Shown here: piece by piece, positions 17,006 through 25,978 of the stretch
How positions within the stretch are numbered: the first letter of the stretch is position 1
Layout of the letters: the number at the start of each line of letters is the position of its first letter
Assembly (NCBI RefSeq): GCF_011751885.2
Contig: NZ_CP061771.1
Coordinates: forward strand, 2,418,001 to 2,482,000
Length of the DNA: 64,000 nt
Direction: 5' to 3'
From: Salinibacterium sp. ZJ450
GTDB lineage: Bacteria; Actinomycetota; Actinomycetes; Actinomycetales; Microbacteriaceae
Position numbers and translations under genes: made by a program
Notes under the pieces: generated by a model
Told to the model about the DNA's origin: nothing
Databases searched by the model: none
Seen by the model: the letters and a program-made list of their open reading frames with translations, nothing else

Positions 17006-19357
17006 ATGTCGGTTGTCGAATACCCAGAAGGTACCGCGTTCACAGGGGTGGTCGGTCGCACCGCAGAGGAGTCGAGTCCGGCGTGGCCCGCGCGGACACG
17101 TGCCCCGAAGGGATCGCCGAACGTGCTGTTCATCGTGTTGGATGACACCGGGTTCGGGCAGTTGGGTTGCTTCGGCAGCCCCATCGAAACGCCGAACCTC
17201 GACGCCCTGGCGGCAAACGGGCTGCGGTACAACAACATGCACACCACAGCGTTGTGTTCGCCGAGTCGGTCGTGCGTGATCACGGGTCGCAACCATCACA
17301 GCAACGCGATGGCGTGCATCACCGAGCTCGCCACCGGCTACCCCGGGTACAACGGCATCGTGCCGTTTGAGAACGGGTACCTCTCGGAGATCCTGCTCGG
17401 GCACGGGTACAACACGTACGCGGTAGGCAAGTGGCACCTCATCCCGAGCAGTCAGGAGACGGCGGCCGGGCCATACGACCGATGGCCGCTCGGCCGCGGC
17501 TTCGAACGGTTTTACGGGTTCCTCGGCGGGGACACCAGCCAGTGGAATCCGGACCTGATCTACGACAACCACCAGGTCGAGCCGCCGGCGACGCCCGCGG
17601 AGGGGTACCATCTCACCCCCGACCTGGTCGACAAGGCGAGCCGGTTCGTGGCCGATGCCAAGCAGATCGACCCGGACAAGCCCTTCTTTCTGTACTTCGC
17701 CACGGGCGCCACGCATGCGCCGCACCATGTGCCGAAGGAGTGGGCCGACAAGTACACCGGGAAGTTCGACGACGGTTGGGACGCGTACCGCACCGGGACC
17801 CACGCCAGGCAGCAGGAGCTGGGCATCGTTCCGGTCGACACGGAGTTGTCGCGCCATGACCCCGACGTGCCGGGCTGGGACACCCTCAGCGACGACGAGC
17901 GGAGGCTGTACGCACGCGAGATGGAAGTGTTCGCCGGGTTCTTGAGCCACACCGATCACCACATCGGCAAGCTGCTCGACTTCCTCCGGGAGATCGGCGA
18001 GTTCGACAACACGCTGATCATGGTGGTGTCAGACAACGGAGCCAGCGCCGAGGGCGGCCTCACCGGCACGACGAACGAGGCGCAGTTCTTCAACAACGCG
18101 CCTGAGCCGGTCGAGGAGAGCCTCGCCGTCATCGACGAGATCGGTGGGCCGAAGCACTTCAACCACTACCCGTGGGGTTGGACGTGGGCGGGCAACACGC
18201 CGTTCCGTCGGTGGAAGCGGGAGACGTACCGTGGCGGCTCATCCGATCCGTTCATCGTGCACTGGCCGGACCGGATCAGGGCGAAGGGCGAGGTCCGCAC
18301 GCAGTACGCGCACATCATCGACATGGTGCCGACGGTGCTCGACCTGCTGCAACTCGACGCGCCGTCGACAATCCGCGGCGTCCCGCAGTCACCGATCCAG
18401 GGCGTGAGCTTCGCACACACCCTTGACGACGCGGCAGCCGAGACGAACCATCACACCCAGTACTTCGAGATGTTCGGTCACCGCTCCATCTACCACGACG
18501 GGTGGCGAGCGGTCTGCCCGTGGCCGGGCGCCTCCTTCTCGGAAGCGGGCGTTCCGTTCGGCGCGCCGATCTCGGCCGAGACGCTCAGCAAGCTCGACGC
18601 GACCGGATGGGAGCTGTACCACGTCGCCGAGGACTTCGCGGAGAACCACGACGTGGCCGCCGATCACCGCGACCTGTTGATCGCGATGATCGGCAGATGG
18701 TACGTCGAGGCAGGCAAGTACGACGTGATGCCCGTCGACGGCAGCGCGCTCACCCGCATGATCAGCGAGAAGCCTTTGCTGGCCGCGCCCCGCGACTCCT
18801 ACGTCTATTACCCGGGCACCCAGTCGCTTCCGTACTTCGCCGCCCCCAAGGTGCTGAACCGTCCACACAGCATCACCGCCGATGTCGAGATCCCCGAACA
18901 CGGCGCCGAGGGCGTGCTCGTGTGCCAGGGATCGGCCGCTGGTGGTTACACGCTGTTCCTGCAGGACGGCAAGCTCCACTACGTCCACAACTATGTCGCA
19001 CGGGAGTACTTCCGAGTGGAGTCGAACGATGCGGTCCCCTCGGGGAACCACTCCCTGCGGTACGAATTCGAACCCACCGGCGAACTCTCCCTTGCGAATG
19101 GGAAGGGATCTCCCGGCCGCATGCAGCTCTACGTCGACGGCGCACTCGTCGGCGAGGCCGATGCCCCCTACACCACACCGGCGATGTTCAACCCCGGCGC
19201 CCTCACCTGCGGCGCCAATCCCGGATCACCGATCACCCCCGACTACGAAGGACTATTCCCGTTCACCGGTACCATCCACCACGTGACCGTCGACGTCAGC
19301 GGCGAAACCATCGAAGACAGCGAGGCTCAGATGAAAGCTGCGATGGCTCGCCAATGA
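17006..19357 (+). CDS. Arylsulfatase (type I, formylglycine-dependent)
   Basis: 783 residues, a large family-S1 sulfatase. Asp46-Asp47 in VLDDTGFGQLG are metal ligands, and Cys84 in CSPSR (84-88) is the residue converted to formylglycine. VGKWHL and VSDNGASAEGG are further active-site blocks. The C-terminal 200 residues form a beta-rich extension of the kind seen in large actinobacterial sulfatases. There is no signal peptide, so it is probably cytoplasmic. The start follows AGAGGAG. The modifying enzyme is encoded 21 bases downstream, so the pair should be co-expressed. Confidence 0.93.
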   Translation: MSVVEYPEGTAFTGVVGRTAEESSPAWPARTRAPKGSPNVLFIVLDDTGFGQLGCFGSPIETPNLDALAANGLRYNNMHTTALCSPSRSCVITGRNHHSNAMACITELATGYPGYNGIVPFENGYLSEILLGHGYNTYAVGKWHLIPSSQETAAGPYDRWPLGRGFERFYGFLGGDTSQWNPDLIYDNHQVEPPATPAEGYHLTPDLVDKASRFVADAKQIDPDKPFFLYFATGATHAPHHVPKEWADKYTGKFDDGWDAYRTGTHARQQELGIVPVDTELSRHDPDVPGWDTLSDDERRLYAREMEVFAGFLSHTDHHIGKLLDFLREIGEFDNTLIMVVSDNGASAEGGLTGTTNEAQFFNNAPEPVEESLAVIDEIGGPKHFNHYPWGWTWAGNTPFRRWKRETYRGGSSDPFIVHWPDRIRAKGEVRTQYAHIIDMVPTVLDLLQLDAPSTIRGVPQSPIQGVSFAHTLDDAAAETNHHTQYFEMFGHRSIYHDGWRAVCPWPGASFSEAGVPFGAPISAETLSKLDATGWELYHVAEDFAENHDVAADHRDLLIAMIGRWYVEAGKYDVMPVDGSALTRMISEKPLLAAPRDSYVYYPGTQSLPYFAAPKVLNRPHSITADVEIPEHGAEGVLVCQGSAAGGYTLFLQDGKLHYVHNYVAREYFRVESNDAVPSGNHSLRYEFEPTGELSLANGKGSPGRMQLYVDGALVGEADAPYTTPAMFNPGALTCGANPGSPITPDYEGLFPFTGTIHHVTVDVSGETIEDSEAQMKAAMARQ

Positions 19358-19378
19358 AGATGAGGAGAGGATGCCACC

Positions 19379-20269
19379 GTGATTGAGATACCTTCCGGCA
19401 CGCTCCTCATGGGATCCGACGAGTTCTATCCCGAAGAGGGTCCCGTACACGAACGCGAGATTGCGGCGTTCGCGATGGATGAGCACCCGGTCACGAACGC
19501 GGACTTTGCGGGCTTCGTTTCCCAGACCGGCTACGTCACGGTCGCTGAGCGCCCCCTCGATCCGGCGGAATTCCCTGGCGCCGATCTGGAATCCCTCGTC
19601 CCAGGCGGGCTTGTCTTCACTCCGACGGCAGGGCCGGTGGATCTCAACGACTGGCGAGAATGGTGGCGATGGCAGCCGGGCGCGCATTGGCGAGCGCCGG
19701 CAGGCGCTGGGTCGACGATCGAGGACCGGATGCGGCATCCCGTTGTCCAAGTCGCATATGACGACGCCGCTGCATACGCGCAGTGGGCAGGCAAACGCCT
19801 CCCCACGGAAAGCGAGTGGGAGTGGGCCGCGCGGGGCGGTCTCGTCGGTCGCCGCTATGCGTGGGGCGACGAGCCGCGCGTCGACGGGCGACTGATGGCG
19901 GATACCTGGCAGGGCGCGTTCCCGTATCGGAACGAGGGTGCAGCTGGCTGGGTCGGCACGGCGCGCGTCGGGAGCTTCCCAGCGAATGGGTATGGCCTAT
20001 TCGACATGATCGGGAACGTCTGGGAGTGGACGTCCAACGAGTGGACGCCCCGGCACGTCATTCCCGGAGCGCACGGAGTTGACTCCGGCGGTCGGGAGAA
20101 CTTGCTGCTTGGCGCCGGCAGCGGTTTCAGCGCCGAGCCTCGCCGCGTGCTCAAAGGCGGCTCGCATCTCTGCGCACCTGAGTACTGTCTCAGATACCGA
20201 CCAGCCGCGCGGACCTCGCAGACCGAGGACTCGGCGACCACCCACATTGGCTTCCGCTGCGTGCGCTAG
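19379..20269 (+). CDS. Formylglycine-generating enzyme (SUMF1 family)
   Basis: 296 residues of an FGE-sulfatase domain: IPSGTLLMGSDEFYPEEGPV at the start, LPTESEWEWAARGG, MIGNVWEWTSNEW and the end block GGSHLCAPEYCLRYRPAAR. Cys265 and Cys270 in that block correspond to the copper-binding catalytic pair of aerobic FGE. It oxidises the CxPxR cysteine of sulfatases to formylglycine; the adjacent sulfatase with CSPSR is the obvious client. The GTG start lies 21 bases after the sulfatase stop. Confidence 0.93.
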   Translation: MIEIPSGTLLMGSDEFYPEEGPVHEREIAAFAMDEHPVTNADFAGFVSQTGYVTVAERPLDPAEFPGADLESLVPGGLVFTPTAGPVDLNDWREWWRWQPGAHWRAPAGAGSTIEDRMRHPVVQVAYDDAAAYAQWAGKRLPTESEWEWAARGGLVGRRYAWGDEPRVDGRLMADTWQGAFPYRNEGAAGWVGTARVGSFPANGYGLFDMIGNVWEWTSNEWTPRHVIPGAHGVDSGGRENLLLGAGSGFSAEPRRVLKGGSHLCAPEYCLRYRPAARTSQTEDSATTHIGFRCVR

Positions 20270-20396
20270 AGGCTCATTGTCGCCTGCTGGCTGAGGGCCT
20301 CAATCACGCAGAAAGGGTGACGCACGACGGACGCGCGGCGCGGACCATGGGAATGTGCGCAGGAGCCCTTCTGCACACGATTAGGAGGGCGGACCA

Positions 20397-20855
20397 ATGA
20401 CTGAACACGATCTATCTAAGTTGGGACCAGTTGACTTTCTCGTCATCGAGTTCCCGGCGGGGCATCAGAACTTCACGGGCGAGATGGCGGAAGAGCTGCT
20501 CCGCCTGGTGAAGGCGGGAACGATCAGGGTGATCGACGCGATCATCCTGACCAAGGATGAGGACGGCGTCGTCGACGCCTCAGAGCTTGCGGATGCCGGA
20601 GACCTCGGTGATCTTGTCGAGCTCGAAGCCGAACTCGCGGAACTGTTGGCTGCCGAAGACGTCGAGAAGCTCGCGAATGCGATGGACCCGGGCAGCGTCG
20701 CGGGCGTGCTCGTCTACGAGAACGTCTGGGCGGCGCCGTTCGCGTCCGCCGCACGGCAAGCCGGCGGTCAGCTCATCGCCAACGGTCGCATCCCCATCCA
20801 AGCGATCATCGCCTCGCTCGAGGCAGACGACGCACTCGAATCATCAGGAGCATGA
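20397..20855 (+). CDS. DUF6325 family protein
   Basis: 152 residues, mostly acidic. The start (GPVDFLVIEFPAGHQNFTG), VKAGTIRVIDAIILTKDEDG and the region VAGVLVYENVWAAPFASA identify the DUF6325 family, which is related to DUF1269 and occurs widely in actinobacteria without a known function. AGGAGG lies eight bases before the ATG. The following 53-residue gene starts one base after its stop and is probably translated with it. Confidence 0.7.
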   Translation: MTEHDLSKLGPVDFLVIEFPAGHQNFTGEMAEELLRLVKAGTIRVIDAIILTKDEDGVVDASELADAGDLGDLVELEAELAELLAAEDVEKLANAMDPGSVAGVLVYENVWAAPFASAARQAGGQLIANGRIPIQAIIASLEADDALESSGA

Positions 20856-20856
20856 G

Positions 20857-21018
20857 ATGCCACTGAGAGCAGCACGAATCGGACGGGTCGGCGTGGTCGG
20901 CGCGCCCGTCGCCAAAACCGCCGTCGTCGCCTCGGCGGTCAGCCCGGGGCCATCCCCGGTCGCGAAGGCGGCGGTCGTCGGAGCCGCTGTAACGCCGGGA
21001 AGACGACGCCGCATCTAG
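20857..21018 (+). CDS. Small alanine/valine-rich basic protein downstream of DUF6325 gene
   Basis: 53 residues, rich in Ala, Val and Arg, with an internal near-repeat (VAKTAVVASAVSPG and VAKAAVVGAAVTPG) and a terminal RRRRI. It starts one base after the DUF6325 stop, with AGGAG upstream. Small genes of this composition sit beside DUF6325/DUF1269 genes in other actinobacteria, as far as I recall, but no function is known. It could be a partner peptide. Confidence 0.5.
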   Translation: MPLRAARIGRVGVVGAPVAKTAVVASAVSPGPSPVAKAAVVGAAVTPGRRRRI

Positions 21019-21051
21019 GTGTACTCGGCTGAGACGTTGGTGACGGACTAT

Positions 21052-21702
21052 TCAGAGGTGGGGCTGTGGTGCTGGACGGGCGGGCATGGCGGATCGGCTG
21101 AGTAGGGCCGCGGCGAGGAAGCACAGGGCGCCGAGAAAGGTGCCGGCATTTGCCCAGAAGAGGCTGGCGAGATCGCCTGTCGAGGGGATGACGAAGGCGC
21201 CGACCGCGGAGATGCCGAAGAAGACCGATCCGAGCATGTTCAGCCAGGTGCTCCACCAGGTTTGTTTCCGGGGAGCCCAGGGGCCATCGCGATCGGTGGT
21301 GGCGATCACGGCGAAGGCGCTTGCGACTAAGAAGCAGATCGAGCCGAACACGTCGGGACGCCAGCCGCTGGCCACCCGCGTCTGACTGATCACGGCCGTG
21401 ATGAGCGCTTCGCTGGTGCTGAGGTTGAAGAAGAGCGTCCCTGCGAACTGGACGGCGGCTGCCCACCAGTCCCAACCGTCCGCTCGATCAGTTCCTCCCC
21501 GCGGAGGGAGTCGCCCGCTCAGCGCGAGTTGGATCAACGCCGCCAGCGTGAAGAAGATGGCCCCGACGAAAAAGGTCACGTTGGTGGTCACGGGCCCGAC
21601 CGCCTGGGCGTAGAACGGAACAGCGCCCACGGCAAAACAGAGGGATCCGATGGCGAATCCCCACGCTTCACGTCGGAGACGGATGCTGCGATCGGGCGCC
21701 AT
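21052..21702 (-). CDS. YrhK-like membrane protein
   Basis: About 216 residues with six hydrophobic segments, arranged as pairs separated by short loops. The pairs WGFAIGSLCFAVGAVPFYAQ and VNVTFFVGAIFFTLAALIQL-type helices, and the later SICFLVASAFAVIATTD and LNMLGSVFFGISAVGAFVIP, resemble the YrhK domain. Function unknown. Two starts are possible: ATG at 21702, used here, or GTG at 21735, which has GGGG nearby. It diverges from the glutamate decarboxylase gene. Confidence 0.6.
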   Translation of the reverse strand: MAPDRSIRLRREAWGFAIGSLCFAVGAVPFYAQAVGPVTTNVTFFVGAIFFTLAALIQLALSGRLPPRGGTDRADGWDWWAAAVQFAGTLFFNLSTSEALITAVISQTRVASGWRPDVFGSICFLVASAFAVIATTDRDGPWAPRKQTWWSTWLNMLGSVFFGISAVGAFVIPSTGDLASLFWANAGTFLGALCFLAAALLSRSAMPARPAPQPHL

Positions 21703-21789
21703 GACCCGATTGCTAGCGACGGACGCGCGCGTCACATCACCCCGGGCGGATGATGTCCGGCTGGTGCGGCCGGCCGTACCCTGCCCGAC

Positions 21790-23205
21790 ATGACGACTCC
21801 CTCTCGCCGTGGCGAGCCCCCTCACGCCCACACTGGTATCGGTCCACAGAACCAGCTCAACCCGATGTTCGCGCGGGAGGGTGAGGCAACCGACTTTCCG
21901 CTGAACACGCTGCCACCAGGCGAGTCGCTGCCCGAGACCGCCTACCAGATCGTTCACGACGAAGCGATGCTGGACGGCAATTCACGACTCAACCTTGCGA
22001 CGTTCGTGGGCACCTGGATGGATCCTCACGCCGACCGCCTGTACTCGGAGACGGCGGACAAGAACATGGTCGACAAGGACGAGTACCCCCAGACCGCCGC
22101 GATCGAGACGCGGTGCTGGAAGATGATCGCAAATCTCTGGAACGCGCCTGACGCGGAGAACGCGATCGGGACGTCAACGATCGGCTCATCAGAGGCGTGC
22201 ATGCTGGGCGGGCTCGCCCTCAAACGCCGATGGCAGAGCGCACGGCGCGCGGCTGGGCTCTCCACCGAGAAGCCCAACCTCATCCTGTCCAGTGCTGTCC
22301 AGGTGTGCTGGGAGAAGTTCTGCAACTACTGGGATGTGGAGGCTCGGTACGTACCCATTACCGATGACCACAAGTGTCTCGACGGGTTCGAGCTCGACAA
22401 GTACGTCGATGAGAACACGATCGGCGTCGTGGCGATCATGGGGGTGACCTACACCGGGGTCTACGAGCCGGTGGCCGAGATCGCGAAGAAGCTGGACCGC
22501 ATCCAGGCCGACACAGGCCTCGACGTCCCGATCCACGTCGATGGCGCTTCCGGGGGCATGATCGCGCCGTTCCTGCAGCCTGAGTTGGAGTGGGACTTTC
22601 GAGTAGAGCGCGTCGCCTCGATAAGCACCTCCGCCCACAAGTACGGCCTGGTCTATCCCGGTCTCGGGTGGGTTGTCTGGCGCACGGTCGCGGACCTTCC
22701 TGCGGACCTGGTGTTCGACGTGACCTATCTCGGTGGACACATGCCGAGCTTCGCGCTGAACTTCTCGCGCCCGGGGGCCCAGGTTCTGCTGCAGTACTAC
22801 CTCTTCCTCCGACTCGGGTGGGACGGCTACTACAAGGTGCAAAAGGCCTCGCAGGACGTCGCGGTCTACCTCGCTGGCGAGATCGCCAAGATGCCCGCCT
22901 TCGACCTGTGGAACGACGGGACCGACATCCCCGTCTTCGCGTGGCAGCTCACCCACGGCTACACCGACAAGTGGAATTTGTATCACCTGTCCGAACGCCT
23001 GCGCCTGAAGGGCTGGCTGCTCCCCGCCTACCCGATGCCCGATAACCTCACCGACGTGGTCGTGCAGCGCATCGTCGTCCGCAACGGGCTCAGCCGCAAC
23101 CTTGCCGAGAGCCTCGTACTCGACATCCGTGACGCAGTCGCCTACCTCGATGCGCTCGAGTCGCCGATGCCGACGGAAGGACAGGTGTCGACCTTCACGC
23201 ACTAG
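21790..23205 (+). CDS. gadB: Glutamate decarboxylase
   Basis: 471 residues, full length for PLP-dependent group II GadB. The cofactor lysine is Lys284 in STSAHKYGLVYPG, and Asp251 in HVDGASGG pairs with the pyridine nitrogen. TSTIGSSEACMLGGLALKRR is the substrate/cofactor-binding loop. The enzyme converts glutamate to GABA with uptake of a proton, often for acid resistance. No GABA antiporter gene is adjacent. TACCCT at 21777-21782 is seven bases before the ATG, fitting a leaderless message. Confidence 0.95.
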   Translation: MTTPSRRGEPPHAHTGIGPQNQLNPMFAREGEATDFPLNTLPPGESLPETAYQIVHDEAMLDGNSRLNLATFVGTWMDPHADRLYSETADKNMVDKDEYPQTAAIETRCWKMIANLWNAPDAENAIGTSTIGSSEACMLGGLALKRRWQSARRAAGLSTEKPNLILSSAVQVCWEKFCNYWDVEARYVPITDDHKCLDGFELDKYVDENTIGVVAIMGVTYTGVYEPVAEIAKKLDRIQADTGLDVPIHVDGASGGMIAPFLQPELEWDFRVERVASISTSAHKYGLVYPGLGWVVWRTVADLPADLVFDVTYLGGHMPSFALNFSRPGAQVLLQYYLFLRLGWDGYYKVQKASQDVAVYLAGEIAKMPAFDLWNDGTDIPVFAWQLTHGYTDKWNLYHLSERLRLKGWLLPAYPMPDNLTDVVVQRIVVRNGLSRNLAESLVLDIRDAVAYLDALESPMPTEGQVSTFTH

Positions 23206-23240
23206 CGTTCACCGGCCAAGTTGAGGCGTAGCGTGAAGTC

Positions 23241-23756
23241 ATGGTTGAGCTCAGCGAGAGCAGACGTGAGCTGCTCGACTCGATGGCCGAGGAGTTCTTG
23301 CACAACTCGTGGGCGGGGCGGCGGCTTCTCGCCATCGAAGGAGAGCCGGGCCAGTTCGCGACGCGGTTGGCCGACGATCTCGCCTCCGTGCTCGTCGAGA
23401 AGGACCAACCGGTGCTGCGGCTCTCGGTCGGCGACGTCGACGAGGACGACCTGCGCTCGGAGACGGTCGAGCCGTTCCGCGCGGGGTCGCTAACAGCGGC
23501 AACCGACCCCGATACAGTGCTCGTTGTCGACGGGCGGAGACTGCTGAACCAGTCGGTTCGCGGCATCTGGCACTTCTCGGTGTGGGTACTCGCGGGCGAC
23601 GAGCTTCCGCACGCGGGCGTGAATGTGGTGGTCGACGCGACCGACGAGGCCGCCCCGAAGCGGTACTTCTACGATCTGTGCAGGCTGCCGCCGAGTGTCG
23701 GCGAGCGGCGGGCGGAGGCGACCGGTTCAGGGACCGGCAGACGCCGCAACTCGTGA
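23241..23756 (+). CDS. Uridine-kinase-like protein with degenerate P-loop
   Basis: 171 residues. The order of elements follows uridine kinase-like P-loop proteins: LLAIEGEPGQFATRLADDLA where a Walker A would be, then RLSVGDVDEDDLR, and DTVLVVDGRRLLNQ followed by IWHFSVWVLAGDE. The GKS/T of the P-loop is missing, so nucleotide phosphorylation is doubtful; it may have become a regulatory or binding protein. The last 25 residues are basic and low-complexity. TAGCGT at 23229-23234 lies six bases before the ATG. Identification rests on pattern only. Confidence 0.5.
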   Translation: MVELSESRRELLDSMAEEFLHNSWAGRRLLAIEGEPGQFATRLADDLASVLVEKDQPVLRLSVGDVDEDDLRSETVEPFRAGSLTAATDPDTVLVVDGRRLLNQSVRGIWHFSVWVLAGDELPHAGVNVVVDATDEAAPKRYFYDLCRLPPSVGERRAEATGSGTGRRRNS

Positions 23757-23818
23757 ACGAGACTGGGCAGTGGGAACAGGATGTGGCCCGCCGGAACACC
23801 CAGGTCGGAGCCGCGACG

Positions 23819-24085
23819 TCACGTGAGCGCTTCTTCGAGCACCTCCGCGATGTCCGCGTGGCGACCTTGCTCCCGGGCGATGGTGAACTCTTCGGCAGCC
23901 GGTGATGCCTCAACCTGCCCGAGTACCCGCTGGTGGTACGAGAAAATGCCAGGACCGAGAAGACCTTTACGTTCGCGGGTATCATCAGCGGCACCGAGAA
24001 ACCTTCCAGCCCGTTCAAAGGCGCCTGCCTCGACCTCGACGGCGAACAGGCCCTCCAGTCCGTAAGCGATGCCCTCTTCGTGTCC
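23819..24085 (-). pseudogene. C-terminal remnant of an AfsR/LuxR-type regulator
   Basis: About 85 residues on the minus strand (AYGLEGLFAVEVEAGAFERA, FLGAADDTRERKGL, EQGRHADIAEVLEEAL) read like the last helical repeats of large ATP-binding transcriptional regulators, where a GLA...G...ARLLGAA pattern is standard. Upstream there is no matching sequence in any frame, so only the tail of the gene is left. The surrounding 23,757-24,293 holds no other gene that I can support; it marks the border of the accessory island. Confidence 0.4.
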
Positions 24086-24293
24086 CCCGGCTGATGAACA
24101 CCGCATCGGCATCGGCGTTTTGCTCTTCGTGCTCAACCTGGGAGCCTCGGTATTGCTCGCGTTCGCGGCGTCGTCTAAGACGCCACCGGACTGCTCCACC
24201 ACGTTAGCCTTCAACTCTGCCCCGCAGAGGTCATAGATACCGTGTCAGCGCGGCATCGACCGCATTGCCTTGAGCTCCTGTCACAATACGCGT

Positions 24294-24785
24294 ATGTATT
24301 ACGTGGGCGTATTCGTTAAGGCGGGAGTCATCAATCTTGCCTGCATGGCACTGGACGATGGAGAGGCGGGGCTGGGGCGTCCCGCGGTGGGCCGGTTCGA
24401 CCGACTCATTCCATCCGTGAGTTCTGAAAACGATGCCATTCGTCTGCTAGATCTCAAGAACCAAGTTCGACAGACACTCAGCGACTGGGATGTCCACGGG
24501 GTAGCGGTGTTGGACACGATGAAACACAATCAGTGGAAATATGCCGATGCCTCAACTCGGCTTCTGTCCATCAGCGCCGTAATGATCGCCGCCGCGGAGC
24601 AAAACGCCGACTACGGGCTTATCCGCCCCGGACCAGTTGGCGCGCACATTCTACGGCCGCAGCTGAAGCAAGTTGATCCGACGGTACTCGGCTTCGCGAG
24701 CACTCCGAAGTACTGGACCACGGGGGCCATGGAGGCCTACGCCGCAGCCAGCTTCTGGGGACGCCAATTGAATCCCATCAGCTAG
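24294..24785 (+). CDS. RuvC/RNase H-fold-like protein of unknown function
   Basis: 163 residues. The order of segments resembles RuvC-type resolvases: a first strand (MYYVGVFVKAGVINLACMAL), a central VHGVAVLDTMKHNQWKYADA followed by a small-residue helix, an IRPGPVGAHILRPQLKQVDP strand-loop, and a last helix EAYAAASFWG. However, the first-strand Asp is replaced and the second acid is weak, so nuclease activity is doubtful. Its stop overlaps the start of the kinase gene by one base, implying coupled translation and a joint role. Homology is a weak, eye-based inference. Confidence 0.4.
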   Translation: MYYVGVFVKAGVINLACMALDDGEAGLGRPAVGRFDRLIPSVSSENDAIRLLDLKNQVRQTLSDWDVHGVAVLDTMKHNQWKYADASTRLLSISAVMIAAAEQNADYGLIRPGPVGAHILRPQLKQVDPTVLGFASTPKYWTTGAMEAYAAASFWGRQLNPIS

Positions 24786-25849
24786 TGCCCATCGCAGGAA
24801 AGGTACTTCGGCTTCCATTCGAGTCGTTGAACAGTATCCCTGGCGGTGTCAACGAAGTGCGGCTCTACCACGATGATTTGCTGGACTGCGAAGTAGTGGG
24901 CAAGCGTTTCGACCTGACAATGGTCGATGCATCAGTGCTGCCCGAAGCAAGCACCCTGCGTTCCATTAAGCACGACAACGTGGTCGAGGTGAAGGGTGCT
25001 GCCAGGGTAGATGGCTATGACCCGCTCATGGACGTCATCGAGATAATCACGCCCCACTACCCTCGCGGCAGCATCACGGATGCCTTGCTTCGGGGTGAAG
25101 AATTCACCACTCGCGAGGCAATTGTCATCATGACATCTGCACTGCGAGGGCTGCGCGAACTACACATGCGACACAACATCCTCCATCGCGATATCAAAAG
25201 CGGGAACATCTTGCTCACCAGCCCCCCAATCTATGCTCTGGTAGCGGACATAGGTGTGGCTGGCACCCTTGATTCGAATGGCTCAGCTCCAGCCGTCAAC
25301 AACCCGACTCTTTACAGCCCTCCGGAATTGATGACGGCAGGTGTCCTCACGATGTCGAGTGACCTGTATTCGATGGGGCTCGTCATGCGGGAACTCTTGG
25401 GCGGAGCATTCCCGTACGGCGCCTACAGTCGTCAGCAGGTTGTTGAGGAACTGGCGGCAGGCCGATCTGCGATACGTCCAGTCGATCTCGAACTGCCAGT
25501 CTGGGCACCCACAAACCTCCGGAAGTTGTATCGAAAGGCGACCGCTGGGAGCCCGGCGCGACGATTCCAAAACGCCAAGGACATGGGTCATGCCATCTCG
25601 CGACTGTCGTTGGCAAACTGGACGACTGCTGAGACGAATACCTGGGAGGCAGCCGGCATAGGACGGAATCCTCCTAGGTACCGCGTGGAGGCAACAGTTG
25701 CGGATCAAGGGTACGTAATCTCCCTACGGAAGGCGACGGGGGCGCGATGGAGAAGACCCCAGCATCAGAACGATGTCCTCGTTGACTCGCTGCACGCTCG
25801 CGAAACACAGCGGATTTTCGACGCTGCCAACGCCATGGCTGTTAGCTGA
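24785..25849 (+). CDS. Serine/threonine protein kinase-like protein
   Basis: 354 residues. Eukaryotic-type kinase motifs are present: CEVVGKRF with the ATP lysine near residue 40, HRDIKSGNILL (catalytic Asp136), DIG at 155-157 in place of DFG, SPPEL as the APE block and DLYSMGLVMRELLGG. The N-terminal glycine-rich loop is poor. Residues 275-354 form a short extension without transmembrane helix or PASTA repeats, so it is cytosolic and unlike housekeeping PknB. GTG start overlaps the preceding stop. A second kinase lies at 27721-29016. Confidence 0.8.
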   Translation: MPIAGKVLRLPFESLNSIPGGVNEVRLYHDDLLDCEVVGKRFDLTMVDASVLPEASTLRSIKHDNVVEVKGAARVDGYDPLMDVIEIITPHYPRGSITDALLRGEEFTTREAIVIMTSALRGLRELHMRHNILHRDIKSGNILLTSPPIYALVADIGVAGTLDSNGSAPAVNNPTLYSPPELMTAGVLTMSSDLYSMGLVMRELLGGAFPYGAYSRQQVVEELAAGRSAIRPVDLELPVWAPTNLRKLYRKATAGSPARRFQNAKDMGHAISRLSLANWTTAETNTWEAAGIGRNPPRYRVEATVADQGYVISLRKATGARWRRPQHQNDVLVDSLHARETQRIFDAANAMAVS

Positions 25850-25978
25850 GGCGCAAGTTGGCCGTGTCTTCGCTACGGGGGCGGGTGCCCCCTCATCCTC
25901 GGGGGCAAGGTCTCCACCTCTGCAATGAGCTCCAACACCCTCTGGTACTGCACGCTCGGGCCGCGTATGACCCGGCCA

